A stretch of DNA of 64,000 bases from Bathynomus jamesi (lineage: Eukaryota; Arthropoda; Malacostraca; Isopoda; Cirolanidae): contig JAJOZX010001862.1 of NCBI GenBank assembly GCA_023014485.1, positions 643,501 to 707,500 of the forward strand, in the 5' to 3' direction. The translations under genes and the position numbers were made by a program. The notes under the pieces are model-generated. The model had not been told where the DNA came from. It did no database searches and saw nothing but the letters and a program-made list of their open reading frames with translations. This document shows positions 11,079-21,093 of the stretch, one piece after another. Numbering within the stretch: position 1 is the stretch's first letter; every line of letters starts with the position of its first letter.

Positions 11079-12268
11079 CAGGGTGGCGCAAAAGTCAGGA
11101 ACCATGGGCACATTTTATTAAATTATAATAAATGTTCGAATTGGTGGCCTTCCACTCGGAGACACTTTCTGACGCGTTGAATGCATGATGTTTGCACATT
11201 CCTTAACACATTGGTACTGATTTTGGCACACTCAGATGTGATTTTATCCTTTAAAGAACGTATGGGTCTGGGTCGATCAGCATAGACTACTGACTTGAGA
11301 TGGCCCCGCAAGAAAAAGTCAAGAGGCGTGAGGTCTGGAGACTTAGGTGGCCATTTGATGGGCCCTCGCCGTCCGATCCACTTGCTTGGGAATGTTTCAT
11401 CTAAAGAGCTCCGGACGATGGTTGCGAAATGTGGTAGTGCACCATCCTGCTGAAACCACATCTCCGCCCGTTCCGCCAATGGAATGTCGTCCAGTATGGG
11501 CATTAGAAATGTTTGCAGCATATGCAGATATGTTTCACCTGTTACATTGCCATCGAAAAAGTACGGACCAATTAACCGATCCCCCCAGAGCGCAGCCCAC
11601 ACCATAATTCGTGGATCGAATTGCGCATGTCCTTCCTCCATCCAGTGGGGGTTCTCATTGGCCCAATAAAGTGCATTATGCCTATTGACACGACCGCTGA
11701 GGTGAAATATCGCTTTGTCGCTGAACATGATCCTTCGTTGGAGCTGTCGATGTTGTGGAAACCACTGGCAGAACTCTACACGACGGTCTGTGTCGTCACC
11801 GTGCAGTTCCTGAACGAGTTGGACTTTGTAGGGGTGGAAACGATTTGTTGTAAGAATTCGTTGAATGGATCTTCTGGAGACACCCGTTTCCTGGGATAAC
11901 TTTATTAAGGACTTACGTGGGCTGTTTTCGAGGTGATTGAGTACCGTTAGTGATGTTGCTGCATCGGTTGAACTTTTTGGCCGGCCATTACGCGGCCGAT
12001 CATGAACACTTCCCGTTTCTTTGAAGCCAGTGAACAGTTTTCCAACTGATGCCTGAACAACTGGCGGCCTCTCAGGGTGTTTGTCATTAAAAGCAGTAGC
12101 AACTGATCGGTGTGTGTTACCACGCCTTGCACACATTAAAACTATCTCCACCCGTTCATCTATTGTCAGTTTCTGTGCCATAGGTTCAACAATAAATCTG
12201 ATAAGAACAAAACACGTATTAAAACACAAATTATTAAAATGTGCCTATGGTTCCTGACTTTTGCGGCC

Positions 12269-12273
<5 letters not shown>
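11079..12273 (-). mobile_element. Full-length mariner-type transposon 1 (DD41D)
   Basis: The left end CAGGGTGGCGCAAAAGTCAG at 11079 is preceded by TA. The right end is the inverse, GACTTTTGCGGCCACCCT, ending at 12273 and running into (TA)n, so one terminal G is lost. Total length is about 1.2 kb with a single uninterrupted transposase, which suggests a young copy. Confidence 0.93.
11123..12181 (-). CDS. Mariner DD41D transposase, intact frame, 352 aa
   Basis: A transposase that would bind the element's terminal repeats and carry out cut-and-paste insertion at TA in the nucleus. I chose the methionine opening MAQKLTIDERVEIVLM; the upstream Met at 12229 adds 16 unconserved residues. In order: an N-terminal HTH; a linker with NGRPKSST; a second HTH with SRRSIQRIL; then the catalytic fold. 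The first Asp is in MFSDKAIFHLSG, the second in FQQDGALPHFA, the third in PDLTPLDFFLRG, with 41 residues between the last two. Two oddities are FSDK where FSDE is usual and LRG where LWG is usual; they may weaken activity without removing a catalytic Asp. The C-terminus is EGHQFEHLL. There is no internal stop or frameshift over 352 codons, so recent activity is likely. Confidence 0.92.
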   Translation of the reverse strand: MAQKLTIDERVEIVLMCARRGNTHRSVATAFNDKHPERPPVVQASVGKLFTGFKETGSVHDRPRNGRPKSSTDAATSLTVLNHLENSPRKSLIKLSQETGVSRRSIQRILTTNRFHPYKVQLVQELHGDDTDRRVEFCQWFPQHRQLQRRIMFSDKAIFHLSGRVNRHNALYWANENPHWMEEGHAQFDPRIMVWAALWGDRLIGPYFFDGNVTGETYLHMLQTFLMPILDDIPLAERAEMWFQQDGALPHFATIVRSSLDETFPSKWIGRRGPIKWPPKSPDLTPLDFFLRGHLKSVVYADRPRPIRSLKDKITSECAKISTNVLRNVQTSCIQRVRKCLRVEGHQFEHLL

Positions 12274-12342
<69 letters not shown>

Positions 12343-12350
12343 ATATATGG
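12274..12350. repeat. (TA)n microsatellite
   Basis: Abuts the mariner right end directly. Confidence 0.96.
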
Positions 12351-12379
12351 GGAATAATTCACAATTTTCAGGTAAATTT

Positions 12380-12496
12380 TAATAATGTGATACAATCCGC
12401 AAGGAAAATGAAAACTGACTCCGAGCGCTATCGCCTCTTCAGGAGATCTTGTAAAAGACGAAAGTGCTCGGAATCGCTTTTCATTTTCCTTGCAGA

Positions 12497-12497
<1 letters not shown>
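12380..12497. repeat. Hairpin repeat, Penelope-tail type
   Basis: GATACAATCCGCAAGGAAAA at 12388 and the inverse TTTTCATTTTCCTTGCAG near 12478 enclose an imperfect inverted pair (CCGAGCGCTATCGCC against GTGCTCGG). Read on the minus strand, CTGAAGAGGCGATAGCGCT precedes CGGAG. It is flanked by (TA)n, with (AC)n(TA)n at 12498-12558. Confidence 0.65.
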
Positions 12498-12558
<61 letters not shown>

Positions 12559-12560
<2 letters not shown>

Positions 12561-13016
12561 AACTAAAAGGAAAATTATATCTTACTTTAATATATAATAG
12601 AAGTGGTAAATAGTTTCCTATAATATGAGATTATTATATCTGAGACTAACGTCAGTGTAAAGGCGTAAATTGGTGCTTGGATAATCTATGTAAAAGAATT
12701 TAGAATAAATTCAAGGAACTTAGTTTGCAAACTCTCTGAAAGCGCTTGTCTACGATTAGTCAAAGTTCAAAGAACGTCTGGTTGAAGATCCGTGTGGAAA
12801 TAAAGAGTTTCGAGCGGACATGAAAACAATATTACAAAAATTACCCGTTTATTTTGGTGCGATTTCTATTTCGTTTCATATAAAGTCGTAAGGATATGGA
12901 ACATTACTTATCAACACTTTCAAGAACGTATACAATAATACATTACATTAAGGACAAAAAAAAATAATAATAATAATATACATATATAAATAAATAAATA
13001 AATAATATATAATATA
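12559..13016. other. No gene seen
   Basis: AT-rich sequence with an (AAT)n/(AAAT)n patch at about 12960-13005 just before the next mariner. Confidence 0.5.
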
Positions 13017-14329
13017 GGGTGGGCGGAAAGTAGCTCCCTATTTTGGATTGGTAAAAAAATACGTATATTATCCATTTATTTCAGAAGAAATAATATGAAA
13101 AGGTAGGCATACATGGTAGGTTTTCTCTAAAATTCAATGTGGGCTCCAACTCTTTCCACCAGCTTCTGGAGCCGCCCAGGAATGGCGTCCACTGACTTTA
13201 ACAGGAACTCCGGCGGGATGGAGGACATGACTTCCCGAATTCGGTCCTCCAGTTCTTCCAATGTCCTCGGTTTGGTGCGGTAGACTTCTTCCTTTACCCA
13301 CCCCCAAAGAAAGAAGTCGCACGGTGTCAAGTCGGGGCTCCTGGCTGGCCATTGATGTGGACCACGACGACCCATCCAACGCCCAGGGAAGTGGGCATCC
13401 AGCCACTCACGGACAACAAGAGCGAAGTGCGGAGGGGCGCCATCTTGCATAAATATCAGATCGTCGATGTTCTCCCATGTGCTGACAACCGGCCAGACCT
13501 CGTTTCGCAACATAGCAAGGTACCGCTCAGCATTCATGGTGTTGCGCAGAAGGAACGGGCCCACAACCTGATCTGAGGTCATACCACACCACACCGTTAC
13601 ACTGAACCGATTCTGCCGTTTTTCAGCGGTAACCATGGGATCCTCTCCTGCCCAGTAGTGGCAATTGTGGCGGTTGACAAAGCCTCCGACGTGGAACACC
13701 GCCTCGTCGCTCCAGAGGATGTTGCGGAAGAGATGGGGCCAGTCTTCATGCCAAGCCAGCATGATTTCCCCGAACTCCATGCGAATGTCGCAGTCCTCGT
13801 CCGAGAGAGATTGGCAGTAATGCGGCTTCCACGCACGCCAGTTCAGCTCCTTCTTCAGCACAGTTCGCACTGAGTAGCGGGAGGGTCCACTTTCCCGAGC
13901 TGCCTGGCGAGTTGACTTTCGTGGACTCCGTGCGAACATTTCCTGAACTGCCTGCACCGTCTCCTGGGCCCTGGATGTCGAAGGGCCACCACATCTTCGA
14001 ACATCTGCCACAGACCCCGTGGTCATGAGCTTCGAGTGGCAGTTCTTGATTGTTTTCGGGTCCACTTGGGCACGTGGTCCGTGAATGGCCCGCCACCATC
14101 TTTGAACTCGAACGACAGATTGCCAAACTTCGTACCGTGCCGCCAACTGGGCACGCTCCTGCAGTGTTAAACGCTCAGCCATGTTACCCTTCAATCTGAA
14201 ATGAAAAAAAAAAATGAACGTTACAATTGTACCACTTTAGAGAACACACCATAACAATATAACAATACAATCACAATTTATACATAATTTATATGTAATT
14301 TAAATTAGGGAGCTACTTTCCGCCCACCC

Positions 14330-14330
<1 letters not shown>
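13017..14330 (-). mobile_element. Full-length mariner-type transposon 2 (DD41D), GC-rich coding region
   Basis: Inverted ends GGGTGGGCGGAAAGTAGCTC (13017) and GAGCTACTTTCCGCCCACCC (to 14329), each followed by TA. About 1.3 kb. The coding part is markedly richer in G and C than the surrounding DNA and than transposon 1. Confidence 0.94.
13127..14194 (-). CDS. Mariner DD41D transposase, intact frame, 355 aa
   Basis: A complete transposase. The first Met is at 14194 (MKGN); the Met four codons on, opening MAERLTLQERAQL, may be the true start because family members begin that way. Domains: HTH 1 (RYEVWQSVVRVQRWWR), HTH 2 around KSTRQAARESGPSRYSVRTV, then the RNase-H-like catalytic core. Acidic residues are in LWSDEAVFHVGG, FMQDGAPPHFAL and PDLTPCDFFLWG, with 41 residues between the last two. 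It ends with the family signature GAHIEF. All catalytic positions and the DFFLWG block are present with no stop or shift. Codon choice is strongly G/C-ending, unlike every neighbour. Of all genes in this window it looks most likely to encode a working protein. Confidence 0.95.
   Translation of the reverse strand: MKGNMAERLTLQERAQLAARYEVWQSVVRVQRWWRAIHGPRAQVDPKTIKNCHSKLMTTGSVADVRRCGGPSTSRAQETVQAVQEMFARSPRKSTRQAARESGPSRYSVRTVLKKELNWRAWKPHYCQSLSDEDCDIRMEFGEIMLAWHEDWPHLFRNILWSDEAVFHVGGFVNRHNCHYWAGEDPMVTAEKRQNRFSVTVWCGMTSDQVVGPFLLRNTMNAERYLAMLRNEVWPVVSTWENIDDLIFMQDGAPPHFALVVREWLDAHFPGRWMGRRGPHQWPARSPDLTPCDFFLWGWVKEEVYRTKPRTLEELEDRIREVMSSIPPEFLLKSVDAIPGRLQKLVERVGAHIEF

Positions 14331-14420
<90 letters not shown>
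14331..14420. repeat. (TA)n microsatellite
   Basis: Abuts the mariner end; one short interruption near 14371. Confidence 0.96.
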
Positions 14421-14424
<4 letters not shown>

Positions 14425-14834
14425 CATAAATAATAATATTAATAATATTATAATAATGAAGTAATAATATAATAAATAAATTTTCAAACACTGTCTTTTA
14501 TATACGTTTTTTGCCACTGCACACCCACACACACACATTTAAGTAATTAAATGAAACTCTCTTATCATTTACTTCAGAATATAAGAACAATGTTTCGCAG
14601 TGAATTGGTTATTTCTTTGTTGAAATATTGCAAGATTTGTCACTGAATAGAGTGAAATAAAGTTCTCATTTATTTGGCAATTGCAGTTTCAATCATTGCT
14701 GGATAAGTGAATTGAAAATGATTCTACAATATGTTGGGGGGGGTGTCTTTAAAAACTGGAAATCATATTCGGATCTTATTTCAGCCTCGGGGGAAAAAAA
14801 TAAAGTTGATGACTGGTCTGAGAAGAGGACAATA
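14421..14834. other. No gene seen
   Basis: AT-rich, with (AAT)n at about 14425-14480. No motif recognised. Confidence 0.5.
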
Positions 14835-14906
14835 CAGAGTGTCCATAAATTATCTTTACAGATTCAGTTGCAATTTAATTTTTTAAGGTAATTTATAAAC
14901 ACCCTG
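14835..14906. mobile_element. 72-bp mariner-type mini-MITE
   Basis: CAGAGTGTCCATAAATTATC faces GGTAATTTATAAACACCCTG, with TA outside both ends and about 25 bases between. Confidence 0.78.
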
Positions 14907-15047
14907 TATATTCTTTTGTTTACAATATGTGTCATTGGATTTCAGTTTCTCTGAAGGATATGCGATGTTTAGCAATAAAATTTCTGTTTTATTTTGTCCT
15001 ATTTCGTAATATTTTTTTTATCGTATTTGCAGCATTAGTATATATCG

Positions 15048-16065
15048 GATAAAGTGGTAATCAAAGCTCCGTTTGAAGAGAGAAATTATTCCGTGAACCA
15101 GATTATTATCAATGAATACCCTAACCACAACTGGAAAAAATACTGTAAAGTACTTCTTTGGAAGGCTATATAGCTCTGCGGGCAGTAGTGCAGCACACCC
15201 TGATACTGGCCGTCTATGCTCTGTTCGTTGTTAGTTCATTGTTGTCAAGAAAATGCTCCAGGCACCATCAACATAATTTAGTCTTCCGATGAGAAGTATT
15301 TTACTGTGGAAACACCCGAAAACATTTAGAAACGTCGAGTGGACTAGAACGTAGAAAGTAGAAATAGCGTTTGTACGGCTTTTGACGGTCACATTTTACA
15401 AACTGCGATGGTTCATGTTATCATTTCCTTTTCGATCAAACTGACCTCCGTTTCGGTGAAACAGCCACGAAAATCAGATTTAAATGATACTTTGAAAAAA
15501 ATCTTGTCCCAAATGTTGCCTTGAAATGAAGATTATGCGCCAGACTTCACTTTTATGCAAAATGGGCCACCGGAACATCGTTCTCAAGTCACAATTAATT
15601 TTCTACGGGAAAATTGTACGCAATTGATTGAACTCAATCTTTGGCTATAAACATACCAGATTTGAATCCTGTTGAATATTCGATTTGGAGAAACATGCGG
15701 GAGATAGTGTATCCTAGAACCAGAATCAACAGTGTGCATCAAAATTGAAGTAAAGAGGACAATAATAATAATAATTAGCCAAAAGGGCCAGAAACTGGCA
15801 TAGCGTTGAGACCAAACTAATGGGCACCATTGTGCTAGCTCCTGGATTATTAATAAGGGGCACCATCGGGATTTGAAACTCCGACCTCAATGTCTTCACT
15901 TCGCTTATAGGGAAACGGCGTTACCCACTGAGCTGTGGGCACTGGTGGGAGGGCAATAATAATTACTGGGCACAACGAAATCAACGCTTTATCCGAGTTG
16001 CAATTTCGCAGTGACGCGAGAGGCTACAAGTTGTTGTTGAAGGTGATAACATAGACACATTGAAT
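15048..16065 (+). pseudogene. Fossil Tc1/mariner transposase, interrupted by a SINE
   Basis: Plus-strand pieces read as a transposase: an N-terminal HTH with PFEERNYSVNQII then EYPNHNWKKY and the linker-like HPDTGRLCSVR. After several frame changes come FMQNGPPEHRSQVTINFLRE (the second-Asp block, with N in place of D), then PDLNPVEYSIWRNMRE near 15655-15705. The C-terminal stretch RNQRFIRVAIS follows the SINE. Frames shift repeatedly, so it is long dead. The PDLNPVEY box is closer to classic Tc1/mariner members than to the DD41D elements elsewhere in the window. Confidence 0.72.
15764..15957 (-). mobile_element. tRNA-derived SINE (minus strand)
   Basis: On the minus strand the head reads CCCACAGCTCAGTGGGTAAC (A-box region) followed by GGAGTTTCAAATCCCG (B-box region), as in a tRNA-derived internal pol III promoter. 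A body of about 100 bases and an (ATT)n tail end at 15766. GAGGAC and GAGGGC beside the two ends may be the remains of a target duplication. It interrupts the transposase fossil. Confidence 0.75.
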
Positions 16066-16288
16066 CTTACCACGCTCAATAACCCTCCTCAATGTCTTCA
16101 CTTCGCTTATAGGGAAACGGCGTTACCCACTGAGCTGTGGGCACTGGTGGGAGGGCAATAATAATTACTGGGCACAACGAAATCAACGCTTTATCCGAGT
16201 TGCAATTTCGCAGTGACGCGAGAGGCTACAAGTTGTTGTTGAAGGTGATAACATAGACACATTGAATCTTACCACGCTCAATAACCCT
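15885..16288. repeat. Perfect 202-bp tandem duplication
   Basis: Bases 15885-16086 repeat as 16087-16288 with no difference that I could find. The unit includes the head of the tRNA-SINE and the neighbouring transposase C-terminus, so it formed after the SINE inserted. Confidence 0.95.
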
Positions 16289-16505
16289 CCTCAACACACG
16301 TACACTACGTATAACTGCAAACGAAAAGAGAAGCAACTTTCCTTAAAATGAATAAGTTGGTAAACGCAGCAAAACTTTTGTATGCACTTAAGAAAATCTT
16401 TAATATCTCATTTCTTTGTGAATATTTTTTGAAAAGAGTTATCAATTTAAAGCCAATTAAATTCCAACGCGTATATATGCTGTATATATTTTTTGGATCC
16501 TTTCT

Positions 16506-16507
<2 letters not shown>

Positions 16508-16541
<34 letters not shown>

Positions 16542-16570
16542 TATATATATATTATATATATATATATATA
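16508..16570. repeat. (CA)n(TA)n microsatellite
   Basis: CA repeats from 16508 pass into interrupted TA repeats up to the LINE 3' end. Confidence 0.95.
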
Positions 16571-16572
16571 CC

Positions 16573-19310
16573 TTACCTTATGAACCTTGTTGTTTCGTGT
16601 GTTGGTCTCTCTTCACACGGAGGTCAAGCTGGTGGCCCCGCCTCTAGGTCTGGCCTGGTGGAGGAGCGAGTTACTTTCTTGCGCTCTCCACCGTACATAG
16701 CCAGGCACGCCCGGCTCATCTGGTACTGTCCTGAGCCCGGCATCCAGTCTTTTCTTGAAGACTTCAACTTTGACCCCCGTTACGTTTCTGAGGTCCTTAG
16801 GAAGCTGGTTGAAAAGTCTTGGCCCCCTGACAACCAAGCTATTTTCCTTCAGGGTTGAGGAGGTCCCTTGTCGTGCTTTTAATTTGGGAACACTACACAT
16901 TCTGCCTTTCCTATTTTCCAGTGTTGTTTGAATGGTAATTGGGTTTAGTTTTAGGTTTGGTACCAGTTTTTCGATCATTTTCCATATGTAGATTATGATG
17001 TACCTCTCTCTTCTTCTTTCCAGTGAGTACAGATTTAGTTTACGTAGTCTTTCCCAGTAGTTGAGTTCTTTGCAGCCATCAATCTTGGCTGTGAAATGCC
17101 TTTGCGTTTCTTCTAGTTTATTAGTTTCTTCCTTTTTATATGGGGACGTCAAAACTGAGCAGTATTCAAGTTTTGGTATAATCAGTGTTTTTAGCAGGGG
17201 AATCATTACTGTCCTGTCCCTTCTCTTGAACGTTCTTAGAACCTGTCCGGCGACTCTTTTTGCTTTATTTATCGCTATCTGATTTTGTGTTTCGAATTTC
17301 GCATCATCTGTCATTATTATCCCGAGATCAATCGCTTTCATGCTTCTCTGAATTTCCTGTCTATCTGGAGCATAATATGCAGTCTGTTTAAGTTCTTCTT
17401 TTCTACCATATCTCAAGAGTTGAAATTTCTCGGCGTTGAATGACATGTTGTTGTCTTCTGACCATTTGTATATTTTGTTCGTGTCCTCTGCAAGGCCTCC
17501 ACGTCATGTACATCGCTGATTTTTTCTGCTGATCTTTGTATCGTCTGCAAAGGATGTTACTATACTATTGCTGTTTACTCCGCTGTCTATGTCTGTTAGC
17601 ATGATAATGAACAGGAGTGGGGCCAGTACTGTCCCTTGTGGTACTGAGCTGCGTACTTCCGATTCTGATGATGATATACCTTGAATTTTGACGACCTGCA
17701 GACGATCACTAAGGAAGTTGTAGATCCATTTTCCCACTTTGCCTGTTATTCCCATGTCTTTAATTTTATGTCCTATTATACCATGGTCACATTTATCGAA
17801 AGCTTTAGCAAAATCTGTGTATATAACATCGTAGTTGTCATTCCTTCCAAATGTCATCTAGGATATTGTTGTAGTGCTCTATTAGTTGTGATAGGTATGA
17901 TCTACCTGATCGAATCCATGCTGATTTTCGTTGAATCTTTCCCGTGTCTCCAGGAAATCATAAATTTTCTCCTAACTTTCTTTCAAATACTTTGGTGAGG
18001 TGGGACGTCAATGACACTGGTCTATATTCTTTGCTTGAGATCTGTCCCCTCCTTTATATATAGGGACAATGTTTGCTCTTTTCAGATGCTCGGTATTTCC
18101 CCAGTGTCTAGGGATCTTCTTCCATATCCAGTATAAGTGTAGCTATTTCATTTTACAGTTTTTAATCAATAATGCGTTCCAATTGTCCGGACCTGCAGCT
18201 GAATGTAGTTTCATTTTGTTCTATAGCTCTCGCTACATCTTCTGGTGTAAACTCAAAGTCTGTTATATACTCTCCTTGCAATTCCTCTTCAAGAATGCAT
18301 TTATGTCAGGTATCGCTTTGTCACTTTTTGGGGTACTGAAAACTGATTCATATTGAGCTCTCAATGTATCAGATATTTTCTTTTGGATCGTCGGTAGTTC
18401 ATTATTTCCCGTCCTTAAGGGCCCAATAGTGGCGCGCGTTTTTGTTTTCCTTTTTGCATAGCTATAGAAGTATTTTGGATTTTCCTTTATTGCTTCTACC
18501 GCCTTTTCCTCTTCCCTCTCTGTATGGTCCTTAATCAGGGCTTGTATTTCCCTATCGATACCCTCCAGTTTTTCTTTTATTATTTTCCTGCCATTATCTC
18601 CGCAGTTTCCTAACTTCGCCTCCACTCTCTTTCTTTTGCGGAATAGTCTTCTCTTTTGCCTTTCTAGCCAGCTCCTCTTTCCTTTTGGCTGTGATTTCGG
18701 AGCATATTTTTCTAAAATTCTCAGCGTTTTTTCCTCCAAAGTTGTTAGCATTTCTTCCGTTGTTTTATTCTCGAAAATTGTTCTCCATTCTATTTGGGCC
18801 ATGTGCGATCTGATTGCTTCCCAATTTATAGTCTTCGAGTTTAAGTTAAAGGCCCCGAATTTACTTCTTTCCACAATATGTGTATTGTCTTCTAATGCTG
18901 CCATCATATTTGTTGATATCTCGATTAAGTTGTGGTCTGAGATAATGGTTGGGGTTATTTTTATATCAGCAATCAAGTTCGTGTTATTCGTGAATACCAG
19001 ATCCAGGCAGTTATTTTTTCTGGTATTTTCTGTTATCTCCTGTGTCAGCATAAACTCGTTTGTGAGAGCCATCAACATTTTTGCTTGTTCCTGATCTTCT
19101 CTTGTGCCCCCCTTGTCCTGGTGAATATATATATTCGTATTCACCTTTTTGTATTTTATAAATGGGAAGTTAAAGTCTCCACAGATCATTATATTGGGGG
19201 ATAGAGGGTTTATGGCCTTTATTAGCTTTCTAATGTCATCAATGGCCTCCGAGAATTTTTCGGTTGGGGTGCTTGGAGGTCTATACTCTATAGATGACTA
19301 TTACTATCAA
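16573..19310 (-). pseudogene. CR1-like LINE, 2.7 kb, endonuclease plus reverse transcriptase, frameshifted
   Basis: Minus strand, 5' truncated at about 19310. The endonuclease C-terminal half has YRPPSTPTEKF, MICGDFNFPFI (19189) and IISDHNLIEI. A long basic linker (KRSWLERQKRRLFRKRKR) and YSYAKRKTKTRATIGPL follow. Reverse transcriptase begins EYRPVSLTSHLTKVFER near 18010, then DVIYTDFAKAFDKCDHGII (17820), SSVPQGTVLAPLLF, SFADDTKI (palm, about 17550), MSFNAEKFQLLRYG and a C-terminal region rich in KRAGQ- and ERLRKLNLYSLERRR-type blocks to 16613. At least two frame breaks (around 18260-17860 and 17510-17450) kill it. The 3' end is at the TA tract with GGTTCATAAGGTAAGG. The same family gives 61672-62100 and the tail fragment at 23028-23087. 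Confidence 0.9.
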
Positions 19311-19409
19311 GTTTAGTTTTTCTATTTTCACTTTTTATATATATTTTATATATATTTTATATATATATAATATATATATATATAATATTATATATATATA
19401 TACAGTATG

Positions 19410-19440
<31 letters not shown>

Positions 19441-19619
19441 ATTATTTTTTTACATTAAATTTTACCGCTTTGTAAAATATAAACTGGTTTTTTAATAGAA
19501 TGCATTTAAGAATATAGTGTTTCCAGTTTGATTAAATACAGTATGCATAAAAACCATTAAAGCATTGTTAACAAAAGTGTGTATATATATACTGTATATA
19601 CACACACACACATATACTG

Positions 19620-19665
<46 letters not shown>

Positions 19666-19667
19666 CA
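19311..19667. repeat. Microsatellite-rich spacer, (TA)n and (GT)n
   Basis: Interrupted TA arrays at about 19327-19430 and 19610-19665, with short GT and CA runs; about 130 bases of plain AT-rich DNA between. Confidence 0.9.
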
Positions 19668-19807
19668 CAGGGTGCGCAAAAGTCGCGCATCATGGGAATT
19701 TTCAGTGTTGACTTCTGTATATATTATTTTTTTTCTTTTAGGTCGGTGATGACCACGAAATTAACAATAGACGAGAGGATGAGCTTGGTTTTAATGCATG
19801 GAATACC
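19668..19807 (+). pseudogene. 5' end of a mariner (TIR plus first 20 codons)
   Basis: CAGGGTGCGCAAAAGTCGCG opens at 19668. At about 19748 a frame begins MTTKLTIDERMSLVLMHG, clearly related to MAQKLTIDERVEIVLM of the intact element at 11079. Coding stops at the SINE that follows. Confidence 0.75.
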
Positions 19808-19925
19808 AGGTGGGCTGCTGGTGTGGCGTGGTTCGGATTCCACGTTAAACTGTAGGTCTAAGGTGGAGTGAAAAGCTTGACCTTCGTCAGAATGAACAAT
19901 TCGGGCGGAAGCTAACCAAAGGTTA
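19808..19925 (+). mobile_element. tRNA-derived SINE fragment (family of 23247 and 29560)
   Basis: GCGTGGTTCGGATTCCACG (B-box-like) followed by TTAAACTGTAGGTCTAAGG, AAGCTTGACCTTCGTCAG and AATTCGGGCGGAA. The same words occur in inverse at 23250-23400 and 29575-29660. The head with the A box is missing here. Confidence 0.7.
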
Positions 19926-21012
19926 CTTTTATTTGATCATTATTTTACAATGTATGTATATTTTATTATTGGGGGTTTCTTCTTCAGAAAGGTTATGAGT
20001 GAGGTTTTTATTCCGCATATACCTAAGCATTCTTAATCTTCGGAACAATGTGGCTGAACCTTCAAACAATGATGCCGCGTTTGCAGCTGGCTGGAACAAA
20101 AAATCAAGATCATTGAGTGGTTTCATGTAACAGATTCTGTGACGCCGGTGCGGAAACTTTTGTAGAGGATATGGATGCGGAGATCCACCCAATAGAAAGA
20201 CAGTATCTCGAATTGTCAGAAAATGTCAAGCAAAAGGGAGACTAAGCCATCAACATACGGTAATAGTGCTAGGCGACGATCCACATGAACTGTGCAACAC
20301 GTAACTATGGTTCATGAAATTACTGCGCGCACTCCGCAGAAGTCAATTCGACGCTTGTCAACGGAAGTAGGTATTTCACGAACATCTGGGCATCGTATAC
20401 TTCGTACCCAATTAAACCATTTTCCCTGTAGAATTAATTCACAAACTTCATTAACTGATGTTCAAAACAAAAAAAAATAATGAAATTCGCTAGAAAATGA
20501 TCCTGAGATTTTCAAACACATCCACCTCACTGGCGAGTGTTATGTACATCTGTCTTGGGAGATTAATCAGCGAAACTTTCGTTTCCGGGGAAGTCATGCT
20601 GTCGCTCCAATAGAGCTTCCAAGGTAGTATTGCTAAATTCAATATTTGGGTCGCTGTTGGGCGGTTCGGTGTAGTAGGTCCCAACTTCTTTGAGAACGAA
20701 ACCGGAAAAGCAGTAACGGTAACGCAAATTTATATCAACAGATGTTACAAGATTTCTACTTATCACCGCTAATTGGTTTGTCCCGTAAGAGAAATAACTG
20801 CATTGCCCCCGATTCTCAGTGGTTTCAGTAGGATGGAGCATCTCCACGCACTGTTTGTGAAACTCGAAACTTTTTGAGGAAGCATTTTTCCGAACAAATC
20901 TCCCTTCGTAAGCAATAGATTGAATTTATATAGATTTCAAATTTGTGATTGTACAGTGTATATTTTGGAAGTTATTGCACTTTAAATCTTGGGGCGTTTT
21001 TTGGGGCCACCC
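19926..21012 (+). pseudogene. Degenerate mariner transposase
   Basis: Plus-strand fragments: an HTH with VHEITARTPQKSIRRLSTEV then GISRTSGHRILRTQL (20300-20410); FKHIHLTGECYVHLS, the first-Asp block with E or C where D is expected (about 20510); NFRFRGS; FGVVGPNFFE (20660); MLQDFYLSPL; and WFQ-stop-DGAS (20820), where the Gln before the second catalytic Asp has become a stop. The right end TTTTTTGGGGCCACCCA at 20996-21012 looks like a mariner terminal repeat. It is a different and older family from the fragment at 19668. The first 250 bases of the interval have no recognised content. Confidence 0.7.
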
Positions 21013-21017
21013 AATAT

Positions 21018-21034
21018 ACATATAATATAATATA

Positions 21035-21090
<56 letters not shown>
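21018..21090. repeat. (TA)n microsatellite
   Basis: Runs directly into the next mariner end. Confidence 0.95.

Positions 21091-21093
<3 letters not shown>

Noticed and set aside
11386..11899. Plus-strand frames within the mariner
   Set aside because: Antisense shadows of the transposase; no family motif in these frames.
13134..14126. Several overlapping frames in the GC-rich mariner
   Set aside because: Alternative-frame shadows caused by high GC content; only 13127-14194 carries the family motifs.
18636..19094. 152-aa plus-strand frame, hydrophobic
   Set aside because: Antisense of the LINE endonuclease and linker region; the apparent membrane-like character is a by-product.
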